NCBI RefSeq assembly: GCF_947498005.1
Contig: NZ_CANMIW010000007.1
Location: forward strand, 62,001-126,000
Source: an uncultured Winogradskyella sp.
Lineage (GTDB): Bacteria > Bacteroidota > Bacteroidia > Flavobacteriales > Flavobacteriaceae
DNA: 64,000 nt
Direction: 5' to 3'
The notes below the pieces were generated by a model. It searched no databases. It was not told the DNA's origin and was given only the letters and a program-made list of their open reading frames with translations. How positions within the stretch are numbered: position 1 is the stretch's first letter; each line of letters begins with the position of its first letter. Positions 51,523 through 59,833 of this stretch are shown piece by piece. A program made the position numbers and the translations under genes.

Positions 51523-52392
51523 ATGGTTTCATTTATCCCTCAAGACTTAAAAACAAGCACATTACACGGTTATTTATTAAGTGCTGTTGCGCCGAGACCT
51601 ATTGCTTTTGCAAGCACTATGGATGCAGACGGCAATCCTAATCTTTCGCCATTTAGCTTTTTTAATGTCTTTAGTGCTAATCCTCCAATTCTAATATTTT
51701 CGCCTGCTAGACGTGTTAGAGACAACACAATAAAACATACTTTAGAGAATGTTGAAGCCACAAAGGAAGTGGTTATAAATGTTGTAAATTATGATATTGT
51801 TCAGCAAATGTCTTTATCAAGCACTGAGTATCCTAAAGGGACTAATGAGTTTGACAAAGCCGGTTTAACAATGGTAGCATCAGACCTTATAAAACCATTT
51901 AGAGTTGCAGAATCACCTATACAATTAGAATGTAAAGTCAATGAAATTGTAAAATTAGGAACTGAAGGTGGCGCAGGTAATTTAGTAATTTGCGAAGTCG
52001 TAAAACTTCATATTACTGAAGAGGTTTTAAATGACGACCAAACAGTTAACCAAGAAGCATTAGATTTGGTTGCTAGAGCTGGTGGAAGTTATTACAGTAG
52101 GGCAAAAAAAGGCTTTTTTGAAATCCCTAAACCACTACAAAAAATGGGAATTGGTGTAGATAATATACCAGAACATGTAAGGAATAGCATGATTTTAACT
52201 GGTAATAATCTTGGTATGCTTGCTAATGTAGAAGCTTTGCCAACTAAAGAAGAAATAAATAAATTTGTTGATGATATTTCTGAACGTTATCCAGACATTA
52301 AATCAGCATCGCATAGAGAGAAACATAAATTGGCTCGAAATTATTTGAGCTTTGGAGACGTAAAAAGTGCTTGGAAGTTATTACTTTCGTAG
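51523..52392 (+). CDS. Flavin reductase-like FMN-binding protein
   Basis: A 289-residue protein of the flavin reductase/flavoredoxin family. PRPIAFASTMDADGNPNLSPFSFFN is the FMN-binding start (cited in part), followed by FSPARRVRDNTIKHTLEN and a KEVVINVVNYD strand. A C-terminal extension of about 90 residues follows. It probably reduces or transfers electrons to flavin; partner unknown. Upstream lies a TATATTTG box; it is divergent from the histidine kinase. Confidence 0.87.
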   Translation: MVSFIPQDLKTSTLHGYLLSAVAPRPIAFASTMDADGNPNLSPFSFFNVFSANPPILIFSPARRVRDNTIKHTLENVEATKEVVINVVNYDIVQQMSLSSTEYPKGTNEFDKAGLTMVASDLIKPFRVAESPIQLECKVNEIVKLGTEGGAGNLVICEVVKLHITEEVLNDDQTVNQEALDLVARAGGSYYSRAKKGFFEIPKPLQKMGIGVDNIPEHVRNSMILTGNNLGMLANVEALPTKEEINKFVDDISERYPDIKSASHREKHKLARNYLSFGDVKSAWKLLLS

Positions 52393-52436
52393 CCTCAAAT
52401 TAAAAAAGAATTATATAAATTATAGATTAAGCAAAA

Positions 52437-52811
52437 ATGGAAGTACAAGGACGTATTAAAATGGTAGGAGAGACTCAAACTTTTGGTAGTAATGGGTTTA
52501 GAAAAAGAGAAGTTGTAGTCACTACAGAAGAGCAATACCCACAACACATTATGGTGGAGTTTGTTCAAGATAAGTGTGATTTACTTAACAGCTATAAAGA
52601 AGGACAACAAGTTAAAATAAACATCAACTTAAGAGGAAGAGAATGGGTTAATCCACAAGGAGAAACTAAATACTTTAACTCTATCCAAGGTTGGAGAATA
52701 GAAGCTTTACAAGCGGCTGCAAGTGGAGATATGCCACCTGTACCACCAACGGAAGCTTTTGAGCCAGTAAGTGATTTAAACGAAGGTGATAACGACGATT
52801 TACCATTCTAA
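52437..52811 (+). CDS. DUF3127 OB-fold protein with SSB-like C-terminal tail
   Basis: A 124-residue protein. Residues about 1-95 match DUF3127 (MEVQGRIKMVGETQTFG, REVVVTTEEQYPQHIMVEF, LRGREWVNPQGETKYFNSI), an OB-like beta fold. The last 25 residues are acidic and end in DNDDLPF, nearly the tip of single-strand-binding protein SSB (DDDIPF), which recruits repair and replication proteins. It may therefore bind nucleic acid and the same partners as SSB; this is inference. It is monocistronic with a strong terminator. Confidence 0.85.
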   Translation: MEVQGRIKMVGETQTFGSNGFRKREVVVTTEEQYPQHIMVEFVQDKCDLLNSYKEGQQVKININLRGREWVNPQGETKYFNSIQGWRIEALQAAASGDMPPVPPTEAFEPVSDLNEGDNDDLPF

Positions 52812-52836
52812 GTCGTTAATCAAATAGATATAAGTA

Positions 52837-52868
52837 AGACTTGTTTTTTATAAAAACAAGTCTTTTTT
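52837..52868 (+). terminator. Intrinsic terminator after the DUF3127 gene
   Basis: AGACTTGTTTTT / AAAAACAAGTCT stem, then seven T. The next 225 nt to aat contain a further small palindrome (AAGTCC ... GGACTT at 52905-52929) and no ORF. Confidence 0.88.
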
Positions 52869-53093
52869 TATGCCGTTTAACTAGGAAAGGTCATTAAAAT
52901 AAAAAAGTCCCGATGGTTAGTCAGGACTTAGTATTTTGGTTTTAGGTTTAACCTTTATAAGTAAATTAAAAAAAGCAATGATGAACAAAAATTTAATTTA
53001 TAAAGATTAACTCAAATATGGTGAAAATTCTGTTAGTTTCAAAGCTAAAAAAGCCTTAATTTCACTAATAGGCAACGAATTCCGTTAATAACA

Positions 53094-53717
53094 ATGCACT
53101 TTTTAACTCAAAAAATAGAATTTCCTGATATTACTGAAGCCTCTGCAGATGGGCTTTTGGCTGTTGGAGGCGATTTATCTACGGAGCGCCTTATAAATGC
53201 ATATAACAACGGAATTTTTCCGTGGTTTGATCCTGCAGAACCTATTCTTTGGTGGTCACCAGATCCTCGATTTGTATTATTTCCAGAAGACTTAAAAGTC
53301 TCTAAAAGCATGAAGCAAATTTTAAAGAAAGACACTTTTAAGGTGACCATAAATAAAGCTTTTAAAGCTGTTATTGAAAATTGCGCAATAGCTAAACGCG
53401 AAAATCAGCATGGCACATGGATTACTGACGATATGATAAAAGCATACTTAAAATTACATGAACTCGGTTACGCAAAATCCATAGAAGTATGGCAAAATGA
53501 TGAACTTGTTGGCGGATTATATGGCATAGAAACCAACGATTCCGTTTTCTGTGGAGAAAGTATGTTTGCTAAAGTTAGTAATGCTAGTAAGGTTGGCTTT
53601 ATTACTTTTATTCAAAACTCTAATTACAAACTGATTGACTGTCAATTACACACCAAGCATTTAGAAAGTTTAGGTGCTAAGCATATTTCGCGATCAGAAT
53701 TTATTCAATTTCTTTAA
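53094..53717 (+). CDS. aat: Leucyl/phenylalanyl-tRNA-protein transferase
   Basis: Aat adds Leu or Phe to proteins with N-terminal Arg or Lys, marking them for ClpAP (N-end rule). The 207 residues show the family segments GLLAVGGDLS, GIFPWF, ILWWSPDPRFVLFPE, NQHGTWI and FCGESMFAKVSNASK. It is convergent with tag. Confidence 0.95.
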   Translation: MHFLTQKIEFPDITEASADGLLAVGGDLSTERLINAYNNGIFPWFDPAEPILWWSPDPRFVLFPEDLKVSKSMKQILKKDTFKVTINKAFKAVIENCAIAKRENQHGTWITDDMIKAYLKLHELGYAKSIEVWQNDELVGGLYGIETNDSVFCGESMFAKVSNASKVGFITFIQNSNYKLIDCQLHTKHLESLGAKHISRSEFIQFL

Positions 53718-53761
53718 AATAAGCTTTCAATTTAGTTTCAATTTTGCTTGAAGCAAATAGT

Positions 53762-54325
53762 TTAAACTTCATCATATCTAAAACAAGATGTTTCATGGTC
53801 GTTTACCATACCTGTCGCCTGCATGTGCGCATAGATAACCGTAGAACCAACAAATTTAAAACCTCGCTTTTTTAAATCTTTACTTATAGCATCACTAATT
53901 GGCGTATTTGCAGGTGCATTTTTATAATTTCCAACCTTATTTTTAATAGGTTTTCCATCTACAAAATCCCAAATATATTTTGAAAAAGAACCATAATCTT
54001 CCTGAATTTTCATATAAGCCTGAGCATTAGTTACGGTGGCATTTACCTTTAATTTATTTCTAATTATGCCAGCATCTTGCAATAAAGCTTCAACTTTATC
54101 AGCTTTATAATTGGCAATTTTTTTGTAGTCGAAATCATCAAAAGCCTTTCTAAAATTCTCTCGCTTTTTTAAAACAGTAATCCAGCTTAAACCAGCTTGA
54201 AATGTTTCTAACATTAAAAACTCAAACAACGTATCATCATCATAAACAGGTTTTCCCCATTCTTCATCATGATAGGTTTCATATAAATCGTTACCAACGC
54301 ACCAACCACATCTGTTTTTATTCAT
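53762..54325 (-). CDS. tag: DNA-3-methyladenine glycosylase I
   Basis: Tag removes 3-methyladenine from alkylated DNA. The 187 residues have the zinc-site residues Cys6 and His19 near the start (MNKNRCGWC, YHDEEWG) and His/Cys near the end (NDHETSC), plus FEFLMLETFQAGLSW and FVGSTVIYAHMQA. Together with the ATL at 1170 it is the second alkylation-repair gene in the window. Confidence 0.95.
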   Translation of the reverse strand: MNKNRCGWCVGNDLYETYHDEEWGKPVYDDDTLFEFLMLETFQAGLSWITVLKKRENFRKAFDDFDYKKIANYKADKVEALLQDAGIIRNKLKVNATVTNAQAYMKIQEDYGSFSKYIWDFVDGKPIKNKVGNYKNAPANTPISDAISKDLKKRGFKFVGSTVIYAHMQATGMVNDHETSCFRYDEV

Positions 54326-54392
54326 ATTGTAAGGATTTTAAAATAGTGCTACTAATGTAACAACAGTTGCACAAAAAAATGCAATGCAATCT

Positions 54393-54400
54393 TATTTTTG
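54393..54400 (+). promoter_or_regulatory. TAnnTTTG box 4 nt before the thioredoxin-like ATG
   Basis: TATTTTTG, then TTAT, then the ATG at 54405, predicting a leaderless transcript. It also fixes the start, since the open frame begins earlier at 54384. Confidence 0.6.
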
Positions 54401-54404
54401 TTAT

Positions 54405-55019
54405 ATGAACACAGATACACTCGCAATAAATACAATTATTTCAGAAAGTCTAGAAAAAAGTATGACTTATCCTGAATACAGAGCATTAGTTATAAACTTA
54501 GTTGAAGAAAACTCTTCCACTGGTAATGACAAATCTGAAGCAATGGCAAATTACACACAGTTAAACGATAGACGAATGAGACGTTGGGATAAAACTGGAA
54601 AAGTTGCTGAAGACTTAAAGACCAAATTTAAAGATTTTGATAAGAAAATCACTTGGTTAGTTATTTCGGAAAGTTGGTGTGGTGATGCTGCTCACATAAT
54701 GCCAATTATTCATAAAGCTGCAGAACTCAATGATAATATTGATTATAAAGTGGTACTAAGAGATGAAAATGAGTCTTTAATGAATCAGTTTTTAACTAAT
54801 GGCGGAAAAGCAATACCTAAGTTAATAATGCTAGATTCTGAAACCAATGAGGTCTTAAATACTTTTGGTCCAAGACCAACAGTTGCAACTAATATGGTTA
54901 AAGCTTATAAAGAAGCGCATGGTGTTATTACTGCAGAATTTAAAGAAGACCTTCAACGTTGGTATAATAAAGACAAAGGGCAATCTACTTTAGAAGATTT
55001 GGCAAATTTGATTGGTTAA
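54405..55019 (+). CDS. Thioredoxin-fold protein with a single active-site Cys
   Basis: A 204-residue protein. Its fold has WLVISESWCGDAAHIMP in the position of the thioredoxin WCxxC loop, but the second Cys is Asp (Cys92, Gly93, Asp94). GKAIPKLIMLD contains the conserved cis-Pro. It resembles small thioredoxin-like proteins of Bacteroidetes, whose partner is unknown. With one Cys it could bind a thiol or act as a monothiol oxidoreductase, but not as a normal dithiol reductase. Confidence 0.78.
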   Translation: MNTDTLAINTIISESLEKSMTYPEYRALVINLVEENSSTGNDKSEAMANYTQLNDRRMRRWDKTGKVAEDLKTKFKDFDKKITWLVISESWCGDAAHIMPIIHKAAELNDNIDYKVVLRDENESLMNQFLTNGGKAIPKLIMLDSETNEVLNTFGPRPTVATNMVKAYKEAHGVITAEFKEDLQRWYNKDKGQSTLEDLANLIG

Positions 55020-55022
55020 ATT

Positions 55023-55757
55023 CTATTTGCCTTTAAACAAAAATGTTATTGTTCCAAATTGATCGTTTCTATCAGAACTATTAAACTCAACAGACTTTGC
55101 GTAAGCAATTGCATGGTCTACTAAACACTTATTACTAGAGTTAGACGAACCATTGACATAAGCATCATAAACATTACCAGAGCCGTTAACTTTAATATTA
55201 ACTACTATTTTTCCGCCAACCTCACAGAGATAACGCGGAATCTTATAATATGCTAAAGTTCTCCCTTTGAGCGAATAGGTTAATGTACCTTTATTTTTAG
55301 CATGCTCATCAGCTTGCTTTTTGTTTTTTAAGCGCTGTTGTAATTCTTCTTGTAGTTTTTTGTAAGAACTGGTTTCATCAGTATTTAAAGCATATTCACC
55401 TGAATTAGCATACGATTTACTAGCACTCGTTTCTTCAGTCTCTTCTGCGCTTTCTCTTGCCTCTTCTATGGCTTTAGTCGTTCGCTCAAAATCATTTGCA
55501 CTAACTGATTTAAAGTTGCGCATCATGTCCTTGTATTCCTGATCTTCGTTAAAAGCTTTATTGGTAGACTCAGCATTTAAATCTTCAAGCTTTTTAATGT
55601 CTTCTTCCGTTTTTTCTGGTTCGGGTTCTAGAAGATAATAGCTTTCACTTATGAGATCTCCTTTAAGTTTTAACTGCGCACTAAACAATACAAGAACTAC
55701 AATTCCTGAAAGAAGAATTGTAATAATTAATGCCTTATGTTTATCAAGTAAGTTCAG
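55023..55757 (-). CDS. TonB-like energy-transducer protein, probable CTG start
   Basis: The C-terminal 85 residues (GRTLAYYKIPRYLCEVGGK, VVNIKVNGSGNVYDAY, CLVDHAIAYAKSVEF) match a TonB C-terminal domain, after a Glu/Lys-rich linker. The frame continues upstream of the obvious TTG (55688), and those codons read NLLDKHKALIITILLSGI..., a charged start plus membrane helix typical of TonB-type proteins. The natural start is thus a CTG at 55755-55757 giving about 244 residues; no ATG lies in frame. It would link cytoplasmic-membrane energy to outer-membrane receptors. Confidence 0.65.
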   Translation of the reverse strand: MNLLDKHKALIITILLSGIVVLVLFSAQLKLKGDLISESYYLLEPEPEKTEEDIKKLEDLNAESTNKAFNEDQEYKDMMRNFKSVSANDFERTTKAIEEARESAEETEETSASKSYANSGEYALNTDETSSYKKLQEELQQRLKNKKQADEHAKNKGTLTYSLKGRTLAYYKIPRYLCEVGGKIVVNIKVNGSGNVYDAYVNGSSNSSNKCLVDHAIAYAKSVEFNSSDRNDQFGTITFLFKGK

Positions 55758-55839
55758 AGTAGTAAGCGATTTATATGATATTTTATATACGAATATAACA
55801 ACGAAATAGTTTAAATACCAATATTAAACCCTTGTTAAA

Positions 55840-56538
55840 TCAATCTTTAGAAGGTAAACCGGCTATAAATTCTTCAGGAGTTAATCCATCTTCAACTTTA
55901 AAATCTCCAATCCTTGTGCGACGTAGAGCCGATAAATGAGCACCAGAGTTTAAGGCTTTACCAAAATCATTTGCCAAAGATCTTATGTAAGTTCCTTTAC
56001 TACAAACCACTCTAAAATGGAGTTCTAAACCATCAATCTTTGTAATTTCAAATTCTGAGATTTCTACTTGTCTCGATTTAATTTCAACCTCTTCTCCTGC
56101 TCTTGCAAACTCGTATAATCGCTTTCCGTCCTTTTTAAGCGCTGAAAAAACTGGAGGATATTGATCTATCTTTCCTATAAATTGGTGCGTAGCCTCGTGA
56201 ATTAATTCGTCTGTTATATGCTCTGTTGGAAAAGTTTCCGTGACTTCTGTTTCTAAATCATAAGAAGGTGTTGTTCCACCTAAAACAAAAGTCCCTGTAT
56301 ATTCTTTTTCTTGTCCTTGAAACGTATTAATTTGCTTAGTCATTTTACCTGTGCAAATCACTAACAAACCTGTTGCTAAAGGATCTAAAGTCCCAGCATG
56401 ACCGACTTTTATTTTTTTAATATTGAAAGCATGCCTTATTTCCCAACGCAGTTTATTTACAGCCTGAAAAGAAGTCCAGGTCAATGGCTTATCTATAAGT
56501 AAGACTTGGCCGTTTAAAAAATCGTCTTTTGTTTGCAT
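55840..56538 (-). CDS. truB: tRNA pseudouridine-55 synthase
   Basis: TruB makes pseudouridine 55 in the T loop of tRNAs. The 232 residues contain GQVLLIDKPLTWTSFQ, the catalytic Asp in VGHAGTLDPLATGLL, YPPVFSALKKDGKRLYE and CSKGTYIRSLANDFG. The open frame extends to 56583, but the ATG at 56536-56538 overlaps the uppP stop as TAATG and is preferred. Last gene of the ftsX operon. Confidence 0.95.
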   Translation of the reverse strand: MQTKDDFLNGQVLLIDKPLTWTSFQAVNKLRWEIRHAFNIKKIKVGHAGTLDPLATGLLVICTGKMTKQINTFQGQEKEYTGTFVLGGTTPSYDLETEVTETFPTEHITDELIHEATHQFIGKIDQYPPVFSALKKDGKRLYEFARAGEEVEIKSRQVEISEFEITKIDGLELHFRVVCSKGTYIRSLANDFGKALNSGAHLSALRRTRIGDFKVEDGLTPEEFIAGLPSKD

Positions 56539-57341
56539 TAAATTTGAGTCCAGATTATTGCTATTACACCTACAACTACACAATAGATAGCAAAATAGGT
56601 TAATTTACTTTTCTTAACCAAAGCAATCATCCAGGTACAAGCGAATAAACCCGAAACAAAAGCTGCAATAAAACCAACGCTTAAATAAGTAAAACTTGTA
56701 CTACTATAGGTTAATTCGCCAGATAAAACATCTTTAGCTATTTTTCCAAATATTAATGGCACAACCATTAAAAATGAAAATCGAGCCGCTTTGGTTTTGT
56801 CAATTCCTAGAAGAACTGAAGTAGAGATAGTAGCACCAGATCTAGAAATACCTGGTAACATGGCTATGCCTTGAGCAATCCCAATTATAAATCCGTCTGC
56901 TAATGATACTTTTTTATGTGTTTTCTTAGCTCTATCTGCTAAAAACAGTAATAATGCTGTGACTATAAGCATTGCACCTACTAACAGAATATTATTACCA
57001 AAGAGTTGTTCAAAAACGCGTTCGTATTTGTAACCAATAATCACTGCAGGAATCATGGATACAATAATCTTGAGTGAAAACTTAGATTCTTCTGTCCACT
57101 TTAATGTCGTTATGCTAGTAATTATACCTTTAATAATCTCTAGAATATCTTTTCTAAAGATAACCATAGTACTTAATGCCGTAGCAAAATGAAGAACTAC
57201 GGTAAACATTAAACTTTCTTCTGGTATAGCATCACTGCCAAGAATGGCTTTTCCTAGCTCTAAATGACCACTAGATGATACAGGCAAAAACTCGGTAAGT
57301 CCTTGGATAATTCCTAAAATAACAGCGTCTATAATTTCCAT
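56538..57341 (-). CDS. uppP: Undecaprenyl-diphosphate phosphatase
   Basis: UppP recycles the lipid carrier of peptidoglycan synthesis and gives bacitracin resistance. The 267 residues have about eight membrane helices, the GLTEFLPVSSSGHL motif at 15-28, and the PGISRSGATIST motif. It sits between DUF3098 and truB, the usual Bacteroidetes order. Confidence 0.96.
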   Translation of the reverse strand: MEIIDAVILGIIQGLTEFLPVSSSGHLELGKAILGSDAIPEESLMFTVVLHFATALSTMVIFRKDILEIIKGIITSITTLKWTEESKFSLKIIVSMIPAVIIGYKYERVFEQLFGNNILLVGAMLIVTALLLFLADRAKKTHKKVSLADGFIIGIAQGIAMLPGISRSGATISTSVLLGIDKTKAARFSFLMVVPLIFGKIAKDVLSGELTYSSTSFTYLSVGFIAAFVSGLFACTWMIALVKKSKLTYFAIYCVVVGVIAIIWTQI

Positions 57342-57396
57342 GGGACTAAAGTATCAATTAAGGGAAGATACGTAGCAAAAGTAAACAAATTGAGTG

Positions 57397-57660
57397 TTAT
57401 TTTTTGGATTCTTTATTTGGATTTAAAAGAATAGCATAAACCTGAATACCAAAACCAATAAGCACTAAAGTTGGTGCTAAACGAATACGTCTCCAGCTGT
57501 AAATAGATTCATCAAAAACGTTAGGATCATCGCTTCCTCCACCAGACATTAGGATAAACCCAATAACGATAAATGCTAAACCTATAAATAAGAATTTGTA
57601 GTTTTTCTTTCCAAAGATAAATTCGGATTTAGATTCTTCTTTTCTTTTTTGCTCTCCCAT
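57397..57660 (-). CDS. DUF3098 small membrane protein
   Basis: An 87-residue protein with two membrane helices, matching DUF3098: YKFLFIGLAFIVIGFILMSGGGSDDPNVF (in part) and RIRLAPTLVLIGF. Function unknown, but it is nearly always next to ftsX and uppP in Bacteroidetes, so a cell-envelope role is likely. Its ATG overlaps the previous gene's stop (TAATG). Confidence 0.88.
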   Translation of the reverse strand: MGEQKRKEESKSEFIFGKKNYKFLFIGLAFIVIGFILMSGGGSDDPNVFDESIYSWRRIRLAPTLVLIGFGIQVYAILLNPNKESKK

Positions 57661-58019
57661 TAGTTTTTAAATTCTGAATAAAGGATTTGACCATCAATCT
57701 CCAACTGTGCTATATGTCTTGTTGGTCCATACAGTAAAATTGGTAGATGCAAAGTAACGGTTTTATTTAAAACTTTTGCGTTAAGGGAATCTAAATTTAA
57801 ACCAGACTCTATACCTCTATTAATATAAAATCGTTCTCCTTGATCTCCTGTGAAACCAATATCGAATGTTGGTCCTGCTCTAAGTTCGATTATTTTTGCT
57901 GTTACCACCTTACATTCTGATGGTTTTGGGTTTTGAATTACACACGACTTAAAAAAGAGAACTGGTACTAAAACTAAAGACAAAACAATAATAATGGCAT
58001 TTCTAACTGAGGATTTCAT
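57660..58019 (-). CDS. Hypothetical exported protein inserted in the ftsX operon
   Basis: A 119-residue protein I do not recognise. One N-terminal hydrophobic stretch (about 6-26, IIIVLSLVLVPVLFFKSC) is followed by a short beta-rich body (ECKVVTAKIIEL, GERFYINRG, ILYSEFKN). The Cys after the hydrophobic run may be a lipidation site, though the motif is weak. It lies between ftsX and DUF3098, coupled to the latter by a TAATG overlap. Confidence 0.68.
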   Translation of the reverse strand: MKSSVRNAIIIVLSLVLVPVLFFKSCVIQNPKPSECKVVTAKIIELRAGPTFDIGFTGDQGERFYINRGIESGLNLDSLNAKVLNKTVTLHLPILLYGPTRHIAQLEIDGQILYSEFKN

Positions 58020-58068
58020 TGTTGGCGTTTTCAGTAATAACGAAAAGCAAACATTTTTATTTTCTCTC

Positions 58069-58947
58069 TTAGTAATACAACTGATCTGTTTTTAAGTTCA
58101 AGAAACGTTGTGTTGCAATAAACGTACTAATCCAAGTGATAAGAATACCTAACAAGAAAATTCCAACAAAAAGAGCAACAATTAAAACAGTGTTTTTAAG
58201 TAATTCTAATTCTGGAAATGAAATATCTAAATAATACAAAACCACAGCCATACCAGCTAAAGCTACTAAAGCACCAATAATGCCCAGTTGTACACTTTTC
58301 CAAACAAATGGTTTACGAATAAAGCGTTTTGTTGCGCCAACCATTTGCATCGTTTTAATTATAAATCGTTTAGAATAAACTGCCAAACGGATTGAACTAT
58401 TAATCAGCAGAACAGCAATTAAGGTAAATATGCCACTTATGAGCAATACCCAAAATGTAATTTTCTTTACGTTATCGTTCATTAATTCAACCAAATCATT
58501 ATCATATCTAATTTCTTCAATAAAAGCTTTATTAGATAAACTCTCTGTAATTTCTGTTAATTGTTCTGTGGTTACAAAATCGGCTTTTAAATGCACGTCT
58601 ATTGAATTCTTTAATGGATTGTATCCTACAAAATCCATAAAATCTTCACCAGTTTCAGCTTTCATAAACTCGGCAGCTTCTTCTTTTGAGACATAAAGGG
58701 CATCTTTAGTATAATCTGCCATCGCTAAACTCTTTTTTAGCTGATTTACCTCGACCTCTTTTGCTGTATCGTTTAAGTAAATCGTCATTATCACCTGCTC
58801 TTTAAAGTGATCTGCTACTTTTTTAGAATTAATTACTAAAAGGCCTAAACAACCTAAAAGAAACAATACCAAAGCAATACTAATTACCACAGATATGTAA
58901 GAAGATATAAGTTTACGTTTTTGATATTTGTCAAAAGATGATGCCAT
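58069..58947 (-). CDS. ftsX: Cell division protein FtsX
   Basis: FtsX is the membrane half of the FtsEX complex that activates peptidoglycan hydrolases at division. The 292 residues have a first membrane helix, an extracytoplasmic domain (about 45-160) and three C-terminal helices, with MVGATKRFIRKPF before helix three, as in the family. ftsE is not in the window. It heads the operon ftsX / hypothetical / DUF3098 / uppP / truB. Confidence 0.93.
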   Translation of the reverse strand: MASSFDKYQKRKLISSYISVVISIALVLFLLGCLGLLVINSKKVADHFKEQVIMTIYLNDTAKEVEVNQLKKSLAMADYTKDALYVSKEEAAEFMKAETGEDFMDFVGYNPLKNSIDVHLKADFVTTEQLTEITESLSNKAFIEEIRYDNDLVELMNDNVKKITFWVLLISGIFTLIAVLLINSSIRLAVYSKRFIIKTMQMVGATKRFIRKPFVWKSVQLGIIGALVALAGMAVVLYYLDISFPELELLKNTVLIVALFVGIFLLGILITWISTFIATQRFLNLKTDQLYY

Positions 58948-58972
58948 ATTTTTATTCTGTAAATTTTATTAT

Positions 58973-59668
58973 TTAATTCGCAAACCTCGCAATCATTCTA
59001 ACTATAAATAGAATTACAAGAATAACGGTTATTATTACGTATTTATTAGATGATGATTTCGATTTAGAAATACATGCATCATAACGCACTTGTTGTTCTG
59101 GGTTTAGTTTAATACTTTTTAGTCTATCCAAAATACCATTAAACATCTGAAATTCTACTTCCCTCGATGCTTTATATTGTTTTAGTTCTTCACAAACAGC
59201 CAAACTATTATCTAAAATTTCATCCTTTTTCTTTGTAATTACAGGAAGGTTTTTTTCAAAAATGGCCTTATTAATGTAATTTAAAACATCGTTTACCATT
59301 GCTGCACTGACATTAATAATGTCTTCAAGGTTTTTATTTCCTGTAATTTTTTTATTTAATTGTTTTGATAATTCTACCGTAGCATCTAAACGCTCAGATA
59401 AAAATTCTACAATTCGATTTGTTGTTTCTGCATTACAAAACCAAGTAGAATTAATAAGCTTAACAACCTTTGCTTCTTTCTTTGTACCTAAATGCGTGTT
59501 GTATATTTCAACAAAAGCCTCATAATATTTAGGGCTTAGCCAATCAATAAATTCTGTACTAAACGTATCAAAAGATGGAAATTTCACAAACGTATTCAGG
59601 TCTTTTTCCGTGATAAGCTTGTTTAGAGTCTCGTGCTCTAAAAGAATAGATTCAAATTTTTCGCTCAT
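58973..59668 (-). CDS. Hypothetical C-terminally tail-anchored helical protein
   Basis: A 231-residue protein I do not recognise. It is largely helical (DTFSTEFIDWLSPKYYEAFVEIYNTH, in part), with one membrane helix at the very C-terminus (YVIITVILVILFIVRMIARFAN, in part). That places the body in the cytoplasm. It is 25 nt upstream of ftsX on the same strand and divergent from leuS. A TAATTTCG box (59695-59702) may be its promoter. Confidence 0.65.
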   Translation of the reverse strand: MSEKFESILLEHETLNKLITEKDLNTFVKFPSFDTFSTEFIDWLSPKYYEAFVEIYNTHLGTKKEAKVVKLINSTWFCNAETTNRIVEFLSERLDATVELSKQLNKKITGNKNLEDIINVSAAMVNDVLNYINKAIFEKNLPVITKKKDEILDNSLAVCEELKQYKASREVEFQMFNGILDRLKSIKLNPEQQVRYDACISKSKSSSNKYVIITVILVILFIVRMIARFAN

Positions 59669-59800
59669 TTTTATGCGCTAAGGTTACGTACCACGAAATT
59701 AATAAATATTATAGCCACGCAAGTAATAATCTCTATAATTTTGAATGAAATCGATACTATAATTTTTACGCTTCTCCCTTTAATTATCAGTCAATAAGTT

Positions 59801-59808
59801 TAAATTTG
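59801..59808 (+). promoter_or_regulatory. TAnnTTTG promoter box for leuS
   Basis: TAAATTTG, 25 nt before the ATG at 59834. Confidence 0.55.
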
Positions 59809-59833
59809 CGACTTCAATACAAGGCAAAATATA

